Part shown: in pieces, positions 24,196-31,892 of the stretch
Layout of the letters: each line of letters begins with the position of its first letter
Numbering within the stretch: the stretch's first letter is position 1
DNA from: an uncultured Victivallales bacterium
GTDB lineage: Bacteria; Verrucomicrobiota; Lentisphaeria; Oligosphaerales; JAFGRS01
Length of the DNA: 33,596 nt
Direction of reading: 5' to 3'
NCBI GenBank assembly: GCA_903837355.1
Contig: CAILUI010000297.1
Coordinates: forward strand, 1 to 33,596
Position numbers and translations under genes: made by a program
The notes under the pieces: model-generated
The model's database searches: none
What the model saw: the letters and a program-made list of their open reading frames with translations, nothing else
Told to the model about the DNA's origin: nothing

Positions 24196-26031
24196 ATGAG
24201 ATGTATCCGCATCGTGGGCACGCTTCTGGTTCCTGGGCTGGCACTGCTGCTCACGGACGCCACCGCGGCCGAAGCGCCGGCCGTCGCGGCCGCTCCGCCG
24301 CCGGATATCGCCGGGCAGATTGCCGCTGCGGTTGCCGGCGGTGCGCGCCAGGTCCGGTTGCGGCCTGGGGTCTACCGCATCGCACCGGAGACCCCGAAGC
24401 AGGCGCACGTTCTGCTGCACGGGTTGCACGACCTCGATATCGATGCCCGCGGCGTGACGCTGATCTGCACGAATCTCAGCCCCGCCCTCAGCATTCTGAA
24501 TTGCCGAGACCTGTCGTTGCGGGGGCTGACCATCGACTATGACCCGCTCCCCACTACCCAGGGAACGATTGTCGGTTTTGCGCCGGATCGGACCTGGACG
24601 GACGTGCGGATCCACCAGGGATACCCCGCCCCGACCATCAATGCCGCCAGTTGGCCGAACGGACAGGGCTTCCTCTGGACGTACGACAAAGACAGCCGAC
24701 TGCACAAGCCGGGGACCACCAACCGTTTCGTTCGCGACATTGCCGCCCTGGGCGACGGCGTCTACCGCCTCGATCACGGCAAGGCGGAGCACCGCGACCA
24801 GGCGGCGCTTGGCGATTTCATCCGCATCCCCCAGAAGTATGAAGTGGCCTCGGGGATCAACATCCACGGCTGCGCGCGGTTGGCGGTCGAGAACCTGACC
24901 CTGCACGCGGCGCCAACGCACTTTGCAGTGGCCGCGCGCTATTGTCACGAACTAGCCTTCCGGCGAGTGCGGCTCATCCCCGGCCCGCCGCCCGCCGGTG
25001 CGACCGAACCGCGGCTGTCCGTGAGCGTTGGCGACGGCATCAACTGCGCCGGGATCACGGGCGGGTTGGTGATCGAGGACTGTGAGCTCGACTCGACCGG
25101 CGACGACGGGATCGCGGTCTATGCCGAGCCGGGACTCGTTCTGCAGACGGACGGCGACCGTCGCCTGACGCTGAGTTTCCAGTCCGGGGGCCATCCGCCG
25201 CTCGCGCCGGGTTCCCGTCTGCGGCTGTTCTCGGAGAGCACGGGGGCCGTGACCGAAGCGGCGGTTGTCTCCAGCGCGCCTTCAGCCCTGTCGCGGCCGG
25301 AGATCGAGGCCGTCCGCGAGCGGGCGATCCAGCACCCTTACGCGCACACCTTCCTGTCGCCCTTTACGGTCGAACTGGACGCCGCGGTGACCGCCGTCCC
25401 GGGCGACCGGGCCGAGTTGCTGGACGGGACGGCCACGGTGCTGATCCGCAACAATCGCGTCCGCAACGCCGGCTCGCGGGGGATCGTGGCCGACCATTCC
25501 TCCTGTCGGGTGGAAAACAACCGCATCAGCCACACCTTCCTTCCCGGCATCCACGTCTTCGCCTTCTTCCGCAGCGAAGGCGGGCCGGGGTTCTGCGACG
25601 ATGTGCAGATCTGCGGCAACCAGGTCGACGAGGCCTGCGTCGGCTGGCCCGGGCGCGATGGCTGGCTGGGCGGGATCAGCGTGGTGAGCTGGGACGAGGG
25701 CGCGCGGCAGGGGGCCGGGCACCGGCGGGTGCTGATCGCGGACAACACCACCTCCAGGACCTGGGGCGTGGACATCCAGGTGCAGTGCGCCAGCGATGTC
25801 ACCATCCGCGGTAACCGCCTGCGCCAGTCGCACCTCAGCGCGGCCCATAACGGCAGTCCGCGCCCGGTGGACAACCGTGCCTGCATCTTCCTGCAGGACG
25901 TGCATGGTGTCCGCGTCGAGGGCAACGAGATCGTCGATCCCGGCCCCGGCGCCGGCAAGGAAGCGCTGGTATGCATCGGGGTCACGGACCTCAAGGCCCC
26001 GAGTCCGTTCGTGACCCCAGGGAGTCGGTGA
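24196..26031 (+). CDS. Exported right-handed beta-helix protein, probable polysaccharide-active enzyme
   Basis: The 611-residue product has a signal peptide (residues 1 to about 25, ending ATAAEA) and then the periodic short-strand pattern of a right-handed parallel beta-helix. Typical turns include GVTLICTNLSPALSILNCRD, GGLVIEDCELDSTGDDGIAV, VLIRNNRVRNAGSRGIVAD and VTIRGNRLRQS. The DSTGDDGI motif is common to pectate lyase-like and GH28/GH110-like folds and may carry the active-site aspartates. Substrate cannot be assigned. The ATG at 24196 is followed by the signal peptide directly; a GAGGG motif lies upstream. It starts the rightward run of carbohydrate genes. Confidence 0.85.
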   Translation: MRCIRIVGTLLVPGLALLLTDATAAEAPAVAAAPPPDIAGQIAAAVAGGARQVRLRPGVYRIAPETPKQAHVLLHGLHDLDIDARGVTLICTNLSPALSILNCRDLSLRGLTIDYDPLPTTQGTIVGFAPDRTWTDVRIHQGYPAPTINAASWPNGQGFLWTYDKDSRLHKPGTTNRFVRDIAALGDGVYRLDHGKAEHRDQAALGDFIRIPQKYEVASGINIHGCARLAVENLTLHAAPTHFAVAARYCHELAFRRVRLIPGPPPAGATEPRLSVSVGDGINCAGITGGLVIEDCELDSTGDDGIAVYAEPGLVLQTDGDRRLTLSFQSGGHPPLAPGSRLRLFSESTGAVTEAAVVSSAPSALSRPEIEAVRERAIQHPYAHTFLSPFTVELDAAVTAVPGDRAELLDGTATVLIRNNRVRNAGSRGIVADHSSCRVENNRISHTFLPGIHVFAFFRSEGGPGFCDDVQICGNQVDEACVGWPGRDGWLGGISVVSWDEGARQGAGHRRVLIADNTTSRTWGVDIQVQCASDVTIRGNRLRQSHLSAAHNGSPRPVDNRACIFLQDVHGVRVEGNEIVDPGPGAGKEALVCIGVTDLKAPSPFVTPGSR

Positions 26032-26094
26032 AACGTTGTGAAGAAATGCCCGCCATGCTGTTCACAGGCCACTTTCCGCGGTCCAGCCAGGCAC

Positions 26095-26130
26095 GATTCC
26101 GATACCGATTCCGACCCCGACCCCGATTTC
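26095..26130. repeat. Hexamer microsatellite (GAYNCC-like, six units)
   Basis: Six successive hexamers (GATTCC, GATACC, GATTCC, GACCCC, GACCCC, GATTTC) lie in the gap between two exported-protein genes. In one frame they would encode alternating aspartate with Ser, Thr, Pro or Phe, but no gene spans them. Confidence 0.8.
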
Positions 26131-26198
26131 CTCACGGCTTCTGAGATCAAGGCCAGGTATGTCCGCGGCCAGGGCTCAAGCGCGGGTGGAGGTGAACT

Positions 26199-29189
26199 AT
26201 GAGACGGCGTTGGGTAAGCCATCGGCGGGCCGGGCTGACGTGGTTGTTGGCAGGCCTGCTGGCGTGGGTAGGCAAGCTGGAGGCGCAGGTGATGAACGCG
26301 ATGCCGAGTGGGGCGCTGGCGGTCTGGCAGATGGACGGTGCGGGCGCGGCCGTGGGCGAGCACGGCCTCGAGGTCCACGGCGCGGTGGAACTGGGGCTCC
26401 CGCTGACCGGCCCCGAACGCGAAGCCTCGCTGCAGCGCGGTGGCGACGGTAAGGCGGCGCGCTTTGCGGGCGGCTATCTCGGCCTGGCCAGGGATGCGGA
26501 GTTTGTCCTCGGCGAGGGGCCGTGCAGCTTTGCCATCCGTATGCGCGACCCGGCGGGCGCGTGGCAGGTACCGCTTCTGGGGAGCTATGGCAGCCCCCGT
26601 GAGGTCAGCTTGGCTCTGCGGGCCGTCGATGGGCGGCAGCAGCCCATGGCGGACCGGCAGCTCTGGGGCGGTGTGGTGTCCACGCCCCAGGCCTGGATGT
26701 TCAGGCCTGGCGGGCCGCGTTCGGTGGTGGGCAGTCCGGCCCTGCTCGAAGTGGTCTGGGGCGCACGGGAGGCGAACCCGGCGCGTCTGGGGCAGGTGCA
26801 GGCGGTCGCGCAGAGCGACCCGCGTTGCCCGTTGGCGGCGGACACCCGGGACGCGGTCATGCGCATCGGTTTCCCCGTGCAGTTCATCGATCCAAGCGCG
26901 TGGCACGATATCGTGGTTTGCTTCACCGGGCCGAAACTGGAACTCTGGATCGACGGCGTTCTGGTGGACGAGGAGTTCCCCATCGGCGTCACCCGGCGGC
27001 GGACGCTGCCGTTTCTGATCGGCGCCGGTTCCGAGAACGGCGAGTTGCGGAGCGGCTTTCAGGGGTTGATTGACCACGTGGCGGTCTGGCCACGGGCGCT
27101 GACGCCGGCCGAGATCACGGCCCTCGCCGGCGGTGCGCCGCAGGTGCGCTCGCGAGAGCTCGCCATCCTCGGCGATGAGAGCCCGTCACTGCAGTACTTC
27201 CGTCCGCGCGGGCACAACCGCAAGGCCGGCGACTGCATCCCGTACTGGGACGCATCGACCGCCACCTTCCGCCTCTTCTACCTGATCCTGCGCCGCAACA
27301 TGCACAGCAAGTGGGATGGCGGCCATGGCGGCTTGGAGATCTGGCAGGCCTCCACCCAGGACCTGACGACCTGGCAGCACCACCCGGTCACCATCCCGAT
27401 CAGCGAGCAGTGGGAAGCCTGGAATGGTACGGGCGGGGTCGGCTTCCATGCTGGCGCCTACCAGTGGTTCTACCCTACCCCGGACTACGATGGGAAGAAG
27501 GGGGGTATCCAGCGCGCTGTCAGCCGCGACGGCGTCCACTTCGAGAAAACAGAACCGCAGCCGTTCCTGCCGGGCGGCGATTGCGAGATCTACACGGATG
27601 CGCAGGGCGGGTTTCATATGCTCAAAGCTGGCCCGGCGCATCGGGTCGAGCTGCCGCGGTTCACCGACAAGACGCTGGTGGCCTGGGTACGCCTCGCCGA
27701 CCTCGACCAGCGCGGCGGCAGCGTCCTCACCATCGAGGGCGCTGACGGCCAGCAGTTCGACGGCATCGTCTTTGGCGAGTGCGTCCCCCGGCGCTGGATG
27801 GCCGGCAGTGAGAACTTCCGGCGGACGGCGTCGGCCCAGCAGGCCTGGCCCGAGGAGAGTGCGGCGCCCGACGAACTGGTGCAGTTGGCCAGCATCTACC
27901 GCGGCAAGACGGTGACCCTCACCCGCAACGGCGCCCCCTACGCGACCTACGAGGTCGCACAACCCGCTGAGTTCGGCGCCGGGACCTCGATCATCATCGG
28001 CCTGCGGCACCAGGCTGCGTCCCGGCGGAATGCGTTTTTCCACGGCACCGTTGCGGACGCGCGGGTCTACGCCCAGGCGCTCTCCGCTGCGGAGCTCACG
28101 GCGCTGCGGCCGAACGCCGCCGGCGGACCGCAGCCCCTGGCCTGGTGGAGCTTTGCCGAGGGGGCGCTGACGGACCGGACGGGCACCCTCCCCGCGGGGA
28201 CCCTGTATGGGAGCGCCACGCTGACCCCGCAGGGGCTGCGCTTGGATGAGGACGCCTGGTTCCGCGTGGCCGGGGCCACGGCTTCCCTGACGCGGCTGAC
28301 CTCGAGCGATCTGCTCCACTGGACGGAGGTCAAGGAGCCCTTCATCGAGACCGATGTGCTCAATGTGGCGATGTGCCCGCACCTCTTCCGCTTCGGGGAG
28401 TGGTACTACTTCATCGGCGGGACCCAGTGGTTTCGTTCCCGCCATGAGTTCGGACCGTGGACACCCCACCAGCCCGGACACCTCTGCGATCTGTTCGTGC
28501 CGAAGACCGCGGCGTTCGGCCCGTCCCGTCGCCTCTACGCGGGTTTCCTGCACGATGGCGGCTGGGGCGGTAACGAGGTCGTGCGCGAACTGGTCCAGGA
28601 TGCCGACGGCTGGCTGGGCACCCGCTTCGTCCCCGAGATGATTCCCGCCTGCGGCGCGGCGCTGCCGGTCCGCTTCCGGCTGGAGCCGGGCGCGGCGGAC
28701 GCGAACGGCGCCAACACAGTCCGCCTGAGTGCGGCGGCAGACGCCCGCGCCGAAGCCACCCTCCCCGACCTTGTCGGTGACTGTCGCATCCAGCTCGAGG
28801 TGGTTCCCGAGCCTGGCGCCCGCGCTCTCGGCGTGGTGCTGCGGGCCGGTCCTGGCCCGGAGGATGGCTGTGCACTCACCGTTGACCTCGTGCACGGCAC
28901 CGTGGCCTTCGCGAAACGTACCGAGAGTGGCGGCGGGGTGGAACCGGGTCCGGTTCTGAGCGGTGTGCGCCGCCTGGATCAGCCCTTCACCCTCGATCTC
29001 ATCTGCCGCCATGACATCCTGGACGCGGAGATCGCCGGAGCCCGCGCCACCTGCACCCGCTTCTGGAACCCAGGCGCCGATCGGGTCCGCCTGTTTGTCG
29101 AGGGTGGTGCGGCGAGGTTCCGCAACGTGCGGGTGCGCCGGCTGGCGGAGGCCTACAGCCCATATCCCGCGGGCGGCGTGGCCAGATAG
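26199..29189 (+). CDS. Exported GH32/GH43-like beta-propeller protein with LamG modules
   Basis: The 996-residue product has a signal peptide (to about residue 29). A LamG/concanavalin-like module covers about 35-315, ending FQGLIDHVAVWPRALTPAEI, a hallmark of LamG domains. Next comes sequence resembling a five-bladed GH32/GH43-type propeller (about 320-480: YFRPRGHNRKAGDCIPYWD, then GHGGLEIWQASTQDLTTWQH). A second LamG-like module (about 480-645, ending FHGTVADARVYAQALSAAEL) splits it. Propeller-like sequence then resumes (SSDLLHWTEVKEPF and LFRFGEWYYFIGGTQWF, about 700-740). A C-terminal beta-sandwich like GH32C covers 815-985. The canonical NDPNG and ECP motifs are altered, so catalysis is uncertain. 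The ATG has GGAGGTG 5 nt upstream. Confidence 0.82.
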   Translation: MRRRWVSHRRAGLTWLLAGLLAWVGKLEAQVMNAMPSGALAVWQMDGAGAAVGEHGLEVHGAVELGLPLTGPEREASLQRGGDGKAARFAGGYLGLARDAEFVLGEGPCSFAIRMRDPAGAWQVPLLGSYGSPREVSLALRAVDGRQQPMADRQLWGGVVSTPQAWMFRPGGPRSVVGSPALLEVVWGAREANPARLGQVQAVAQSDPRCPLAADTRDAVMRIGFPVQFIDPSAWHDIVVCFTGPKLELWIDGVLVDEEFPIGVTRRRTLPFLIGAGSENGELRSGFQGLIDHVAVWPRALTPAEITALAGGAPQVRSRELAILGDESPSLQYFRPRGHNRKAGDCIPYWDASTATFRLFYLILRRNMHSKWDGGHGGLEIWQASTQDLTTWQHHPVTIPISEQWEAWNGTGGVGFHAGAYQWFYPTPDYDGKKGGIQRAVSRDGVHFEKTEPQPFLPGGDCEIYTDAQGGFHMLKAGPAHRVELPRFTDKTLVAWVRLADLDQRGGSVLTIEGADGQQFDGIVFGECVPRRWMAGSENFRRTASAQQAWPEESAAPDELVQLASIYRGKTVTLTRNGAPYATYEVAQPAEFGAGTSIIIGLRHQAASRRNAFFHGTVADARVYAQALSAAELTALRPNAAGGPQPLAWWSFAEGALTDRTGTLPAGTLYGSATLTPQGLRLDEDAWFRVAGATASLTRLTSSDLLHWTEVKEPFIETDVLNVAMCPHLFRFGEWYYFIGGTQWFRSRHEFGPWTPHQPGHLCDLFVPKTAAFGPSRRLYAGFLHDGGWGGNEVVRELVQDADGWLGTRFVPEMIPACGAALPVRFRLEPGAADANGANTVRLSAAADARAEATLPDLVGDCRIQLEVVPEPGARALGVVLRAGPGPEDGCALTVDLVHGTVAFAKRTESGGGVEPGPVLSGVRRLDQPFTLDLICRHDILDAEIAGARATCTRFWNPGADRVRLFVEGGAARFRNVRVRRLAEAYSPYPAGGVAR

Positions 29190-29251
29190 GCGGGTGAGGC
29201 GGGCTGCGGTTGCTCTATGGCGCCCCTACAGGGCTCAGATGAGCGGAGCCC

Positions 29252-29278
29252 CCAACCCAGGCCTGCGGCCTGGGTTGG
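29252..29278. repeat. Perfect hairpin repeat, CCAACCCAGGC arms
   Basis: An 11-bp perfect stem with a CTGCG loop lies between two plus-strand hydrolase genes. No T-run follows, so it is not a standard terminator. It resembles palindromic repeats common between genes in planctomycete-like genomes (from memory), which supports but does not prove the host guess. Confidence 0.7.
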
Positions 29279-29367
29279 ATGGTGTGTGTCAGGCGCGGCC
29301 TGAAGGGTCGCGATAGTGCGGGGCGGGCTGCCGCCGCCCCTGTTTCCGCACGGTATGGAGACCGCTT

Positions 29368-30681
29368 ATGATGATTCACTTGTCCGGACCGCGCCCCTGG
29401 GCGGCGGCTCTCGCCGCTCTGGCTGCCTCTGTCTTGCCCGGCCTGGCCGCTGCCGCCGATCTCGAGGCGGTGCTCACGCCCTACACCGGGCCAACCGTGC
29501 GCGGCGTCGACACGACGACGCTGGCCGGGAAGGTGATGTGCGGCTACCAGGGCTGGCATGCGGCCGAGGGTGACGACTGCGGTCGGGGTTGGTACCACTG
29601 GCAGGGCAATGACGGCTTCAAGCCCGGGAGCTGCAAGATCGACCTCTGGCCCGACGTCAGCGAACTCGACGCCGACGAGCGCTATGCCACGCCCTTTGTG
29701 CTCGCTGACGGAAAGGCGGCTGAGGTCTACAGCGCCGTCAACGCCAAGACCGTCGACCGCCACTTCCGCTGGATGCAGGAGTACGGCATCGACGGGGCCT
29801 TTGTGCAACGCTTTGTCGGTGAGGTGTCCCACCCGGCTGGGCGTCGCCAGTTCACGACGGTACTCTCGCACTGCCGCGCGGGAGCCAACCGCCATGGTCG
29901 CACCTACGCCGTCATGTATGACCTCTCCGGCCTCGGCGCGGCCGCGATGGACAAGGTCAAGGACGACTGGCGGATGCTGGTCGACCGCATGCAGATCACG
30001 CGGGACCCCGCCTATCTGCACCACGGCGGCAAGCCTGTGCTTGCCCTCTGGGGGTTCGGCTTCAGCGACGGCCGCAAGTACACCCTTGCCGAGGGGATCG
30101 AGCTGGTGCGGTGGCTGAAGGCCGACCCGGTCTACGGCGGCTGCACGGTCATGCTCGGCGTGCCGACCTACTGGCGGACCCTCGACCGCGATTGCGTCAA
30201 GGATCCGGCCATGCACGAGCTCATCCTTCTGGCTGACGTGGTCAGCCCCTGGACCGTGGGCCGCTTTGGCACCCCGGAACAGGCGACGGCGTTCGCCGCG
30301 AAGGTGATGGCTGCCGACCTGGCCTGGTGCCGGGAGCGCGGCAAGGACTATTTGCCGGTCGTCTTTCCAGGCTTCAGTTGGCACAATATGTTCCCCGATA
30401 AGCCGCTCGGTCAGATCCCGCGGCTCGGCGGGCGTTTTCTGTGGGCGCAGTACGTGGCGGCGAAGCAGGCCGGGGCGACGATGGTCTACCAGGCGATGTT
30501 CGACGAGGTGGACGAGGCGACAGCGATCTACAAGTGCACGAACGCGCCGCCGGTGGGCGCCTCGACGTTCCTCACCTACGAGGGGCTGCCGAGCGACCAC
30601 TACCTCTGGCTCGTGGGCCAGGCGGCGCGGTTGCTGCGCGGGGAAATGCCGCTGACGGAGGCCCTGCCGGTGCGGCGCTGA
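29368..30681 (+). CDS. Exported GH71/GH99-like glycoside hydrolase
   Basis: The 437-residue product has a signal peptide (to about residue 30, ending AAAA). The fold that follows resembles GH71/99-like proteins (alpha-1,3-glucanase and endo-alpha-mannanase relatives). Characteristic are VMCGYQGWHA near the start, WYHWQG, DVSELDADE, HFRWMQEYGIDGAFVQRF, VMYDLSGLG, GGKPVLALWGFGF and the terminal FDEVDEATAIYK, whose acidic residues fit a TIM-barrel active site. Length is normal for the single-domain form. It would act on exported or extracellular alpha-linked polysaccharide; the precise linkage is unknown. GGAG lies 8 nt before the ATG, and the ABC transporter genes follow on the same strand. Confidence 0.88.
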   Translation: MMIHLSGPRPWAAALAALAASVLPGLAAAADLEAVLTPYTGPTVRGVDTTTLAGKVMCGYQGWHAAEGDDCGRGWYHWQGNDGFKPGSCKIDLWPDVSELDADERYATPFVLADGKAAEVYSAVNAKTVDRHFRWMQEYGIDGAFVQRFVGEVSHPAGRRQFTTVLSHCRAGANRHGRTYAVMYDLSGLGAAAMDKVKDDWRMLVDRMQITRDPAYLHHGGKPVLALWGFGFSDGRKYTLAEGIELVRWLKADPVYGGCTVMLGVPTYWRTLDRDCVKDPAMHELILLADVVSPWTVGRFGTPEQATAFAAKVMAADLAWCRERGKDYLPVVFPGFSWHNMFPDKPLGQIPRLGGRFLWAQYVAAKQAGATMVYQAMFDEVDEATAIYKCTNAPPVGASTFLTYEGLPSDHYLWLVGQAARLLRGEMPLTEALPVRR

Positions 30682-30752
30682 GGGCCCGGACCGCAGCGGC
30701 GGCCCGCGGGTGGTTGCGGTGTGGATGGACGGGTTAAGAAGGAGGCTGCAGG

Positions 30753-31685
30753 ATGAAGACGACCAGGCTGAAACTGTGCGTGTCCGCGGCGTTGCTGACG
30801 GCGAGCTGGGGGGCCACTGCCATCGCGGCGGAGGGGGCGCCGGGCGGACGGGTCGTCGGCGTATCGTTCCAGACGATGAACAACCCCTTCTTTGTCGACC
30901 TCAATGCCGGTATCAAAGAGGTCGTTGAGGCCAAGGGCGACAAGCTGGTGACCTTGGACGCGCAGTGGAACAGTCTGAAGCAGAAGAATGACATCTCCGA
31001 CCTGCTCATGCAGGGCGCCGCCGGGGTCTTCATCAATCCGGTCAACTGGGAGGGCGTGCGCGGCAGCCTGCTGCAGGCCAAGGGCAAGAAGGTCCCCTGC
31101 ATCATCGTCGACGCGCCGGCGAAGGACGAGGATCTGGTCCTGTGCCAGGTCGCCTCCGACAACGTCGAAGCCGGCCGCCTGGCGGCCCGCGCCCTGGCCA
31201 AGGTCAACCCGAAGGCGCAGGTCGTGATCCTGCATCTCTCCATCAACAAAGCCTGCATCGACCGCGTCGCCGGGTTCAAGGAAGAGATGGCCAAGTGCCC
31301 AGAGATGAAGCTCCTCGACACCCAGGAGTGCAAGGGGACCACCGAGGGTGGCCGGCCGGTCATGCGTGACCTGCTGGGCCGGTTCCCCGAGCTGGATGCC
31401 GTCTTCCCGATCAACGATCCGAGCGCGCTGGGGGCGCTCTCGGCGATCGAGTCGGCCGGGAAGCTCGGCAAGGTCACCGTCGTCACCGTTGACGGCTCGA
31501 AGGAGGGCGTCCTGGCGATCAAGGCCGGCAAGCTGCACTCGACCTCGGCGCAGTTTCCGCGCCAGATGGGCCGCACCGCCGCGGAGCAGTTCTACGCGGG
31601 CTTGGCGGGTACGGCGGTCCCGAAGGACGTGAAGATCCCGGTCAAGTTGGTCACCGCCGAGAATGCGGACGAGTTTCTGAAGTAG
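30753..31685 (+). CDS. Sugar ABC transporter substrate-binding protein, ribose (RbsB) type
   Basis: The 310-residue product has a signal peptide (to about residue 26, AIAAEG) without a lipobox, so it is a soluble periplasmic protein. The Peripla_BP_4 fold of ribose/galactose-type binding proteins is clear: VVGVSFQTMNNPFFVDLNAG at the first strand, LLMQGAAGVFINPVN, VASDNVEAGRLAARAL, a DRVAGFKEEMAKCPEMKLLD segment and the late AVFPINDPSALGALSAI and VTVDGSKEGVLAI. Ligand is presumably a monosaccharide. AAGGAGG stands 7 nt before the ATG, the strongest ribosome binding site in this cluster, which fits the need for abundant binding protein. The ATPase gene follows after a repeat-filled gap of about 200 nt. 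Confidence 0.93.
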   Translation: MKTTRLKLCVSAALLTASWGATAIAAEGAPGGRVVGVSFQTMNNPFFVDLNAGIKEVVEAKGDKLVTLDAQWNSLKQKNDISDLLMQGAAGVFINPVNWEGVRGSLLQAKGKKVPCIIVDAPAKDEDLVLCQVASDNVEAGRLAARALAKVNPKAQVVILHLSINKACIDRVAGFKEEMAKCPEMKLLDTQECKGTTEGGRPVMRDLLGRFPELDAVFPINDPSALGALSAIESAGKLGKVTVVTVDGSKEGVLAIKAGKLHSTSAQFPRQMGRTAAEQFYAGLAGTAVPKDVKIPVKLVTAENADEFLK

Positions 31686-31689
31686 CAGC

Positions 31690-31727
31690 CATCCTGCTGG
31701 ACAGCAGGACCGTGGGCGGTCCAAGGA
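31690..31727. repeat. Two hairpins after the binding-protein gene
   Basis: TCCTGCT/AGCAGGA with a GGAC loop and GGACCG/CGGTCC with a TGGG loop overlap slightly just after the binding-protein stop. They lack a T-run, and might act to stabilise the upstream message. The first recurs near 21492. Confidence 0.6.
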
Positions 31728-31840
31728 AATGGAGATGCGGCGGGCTCCGCCGCGCGCCTGAGGCCAGGCGCCTCTCCGAAGGAATGGAGATGCGGCGGGC
31801 TCCGCCGCGCGCCTGAGGCCAGGCGCCTCTCCGAAGGAAT
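31728..31840. repeat. 55-bp tandem repeat, two full copies, three-way-junction fold
   Basis: Each unit has an outer stem GGAGA/TCTCC (31731-31735 with 31773-31777 in the first). It closes a GCGGCGG/CCGCCGC hairpin and a GCGCCTG/CAGGCGC hairpin joined by linkers of one nucleotide or less. The second copy, 55 nt later, is identical across the folded part, and a third partial copy begins at about 31836. Confidence 0.9.
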
Positions 31841-31892
31841 GGAGCGGCTAGAGCCGAGCCGACGCTCGGCGGTCCCGGCGAATCCAGACATC

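Noticed and set aside
25338..29012. Two long minus-strand frames (25338-27077 and 27186-29012)
   Set aside because: Both are opposite well-supported plus-strand exported proteins and have shadow-type composition without ribosome binding sites.
29252..29278. Terminator after the propeller gene
   Set aside because: The stem is strong, but no T-run follows on either strand, so it is listed as a repeat.
29215..30600. 461-codon minus-strand frame
   Set aside because: It is antisense to the GH71/99-like gene, which has a signal peptide and family motifs.
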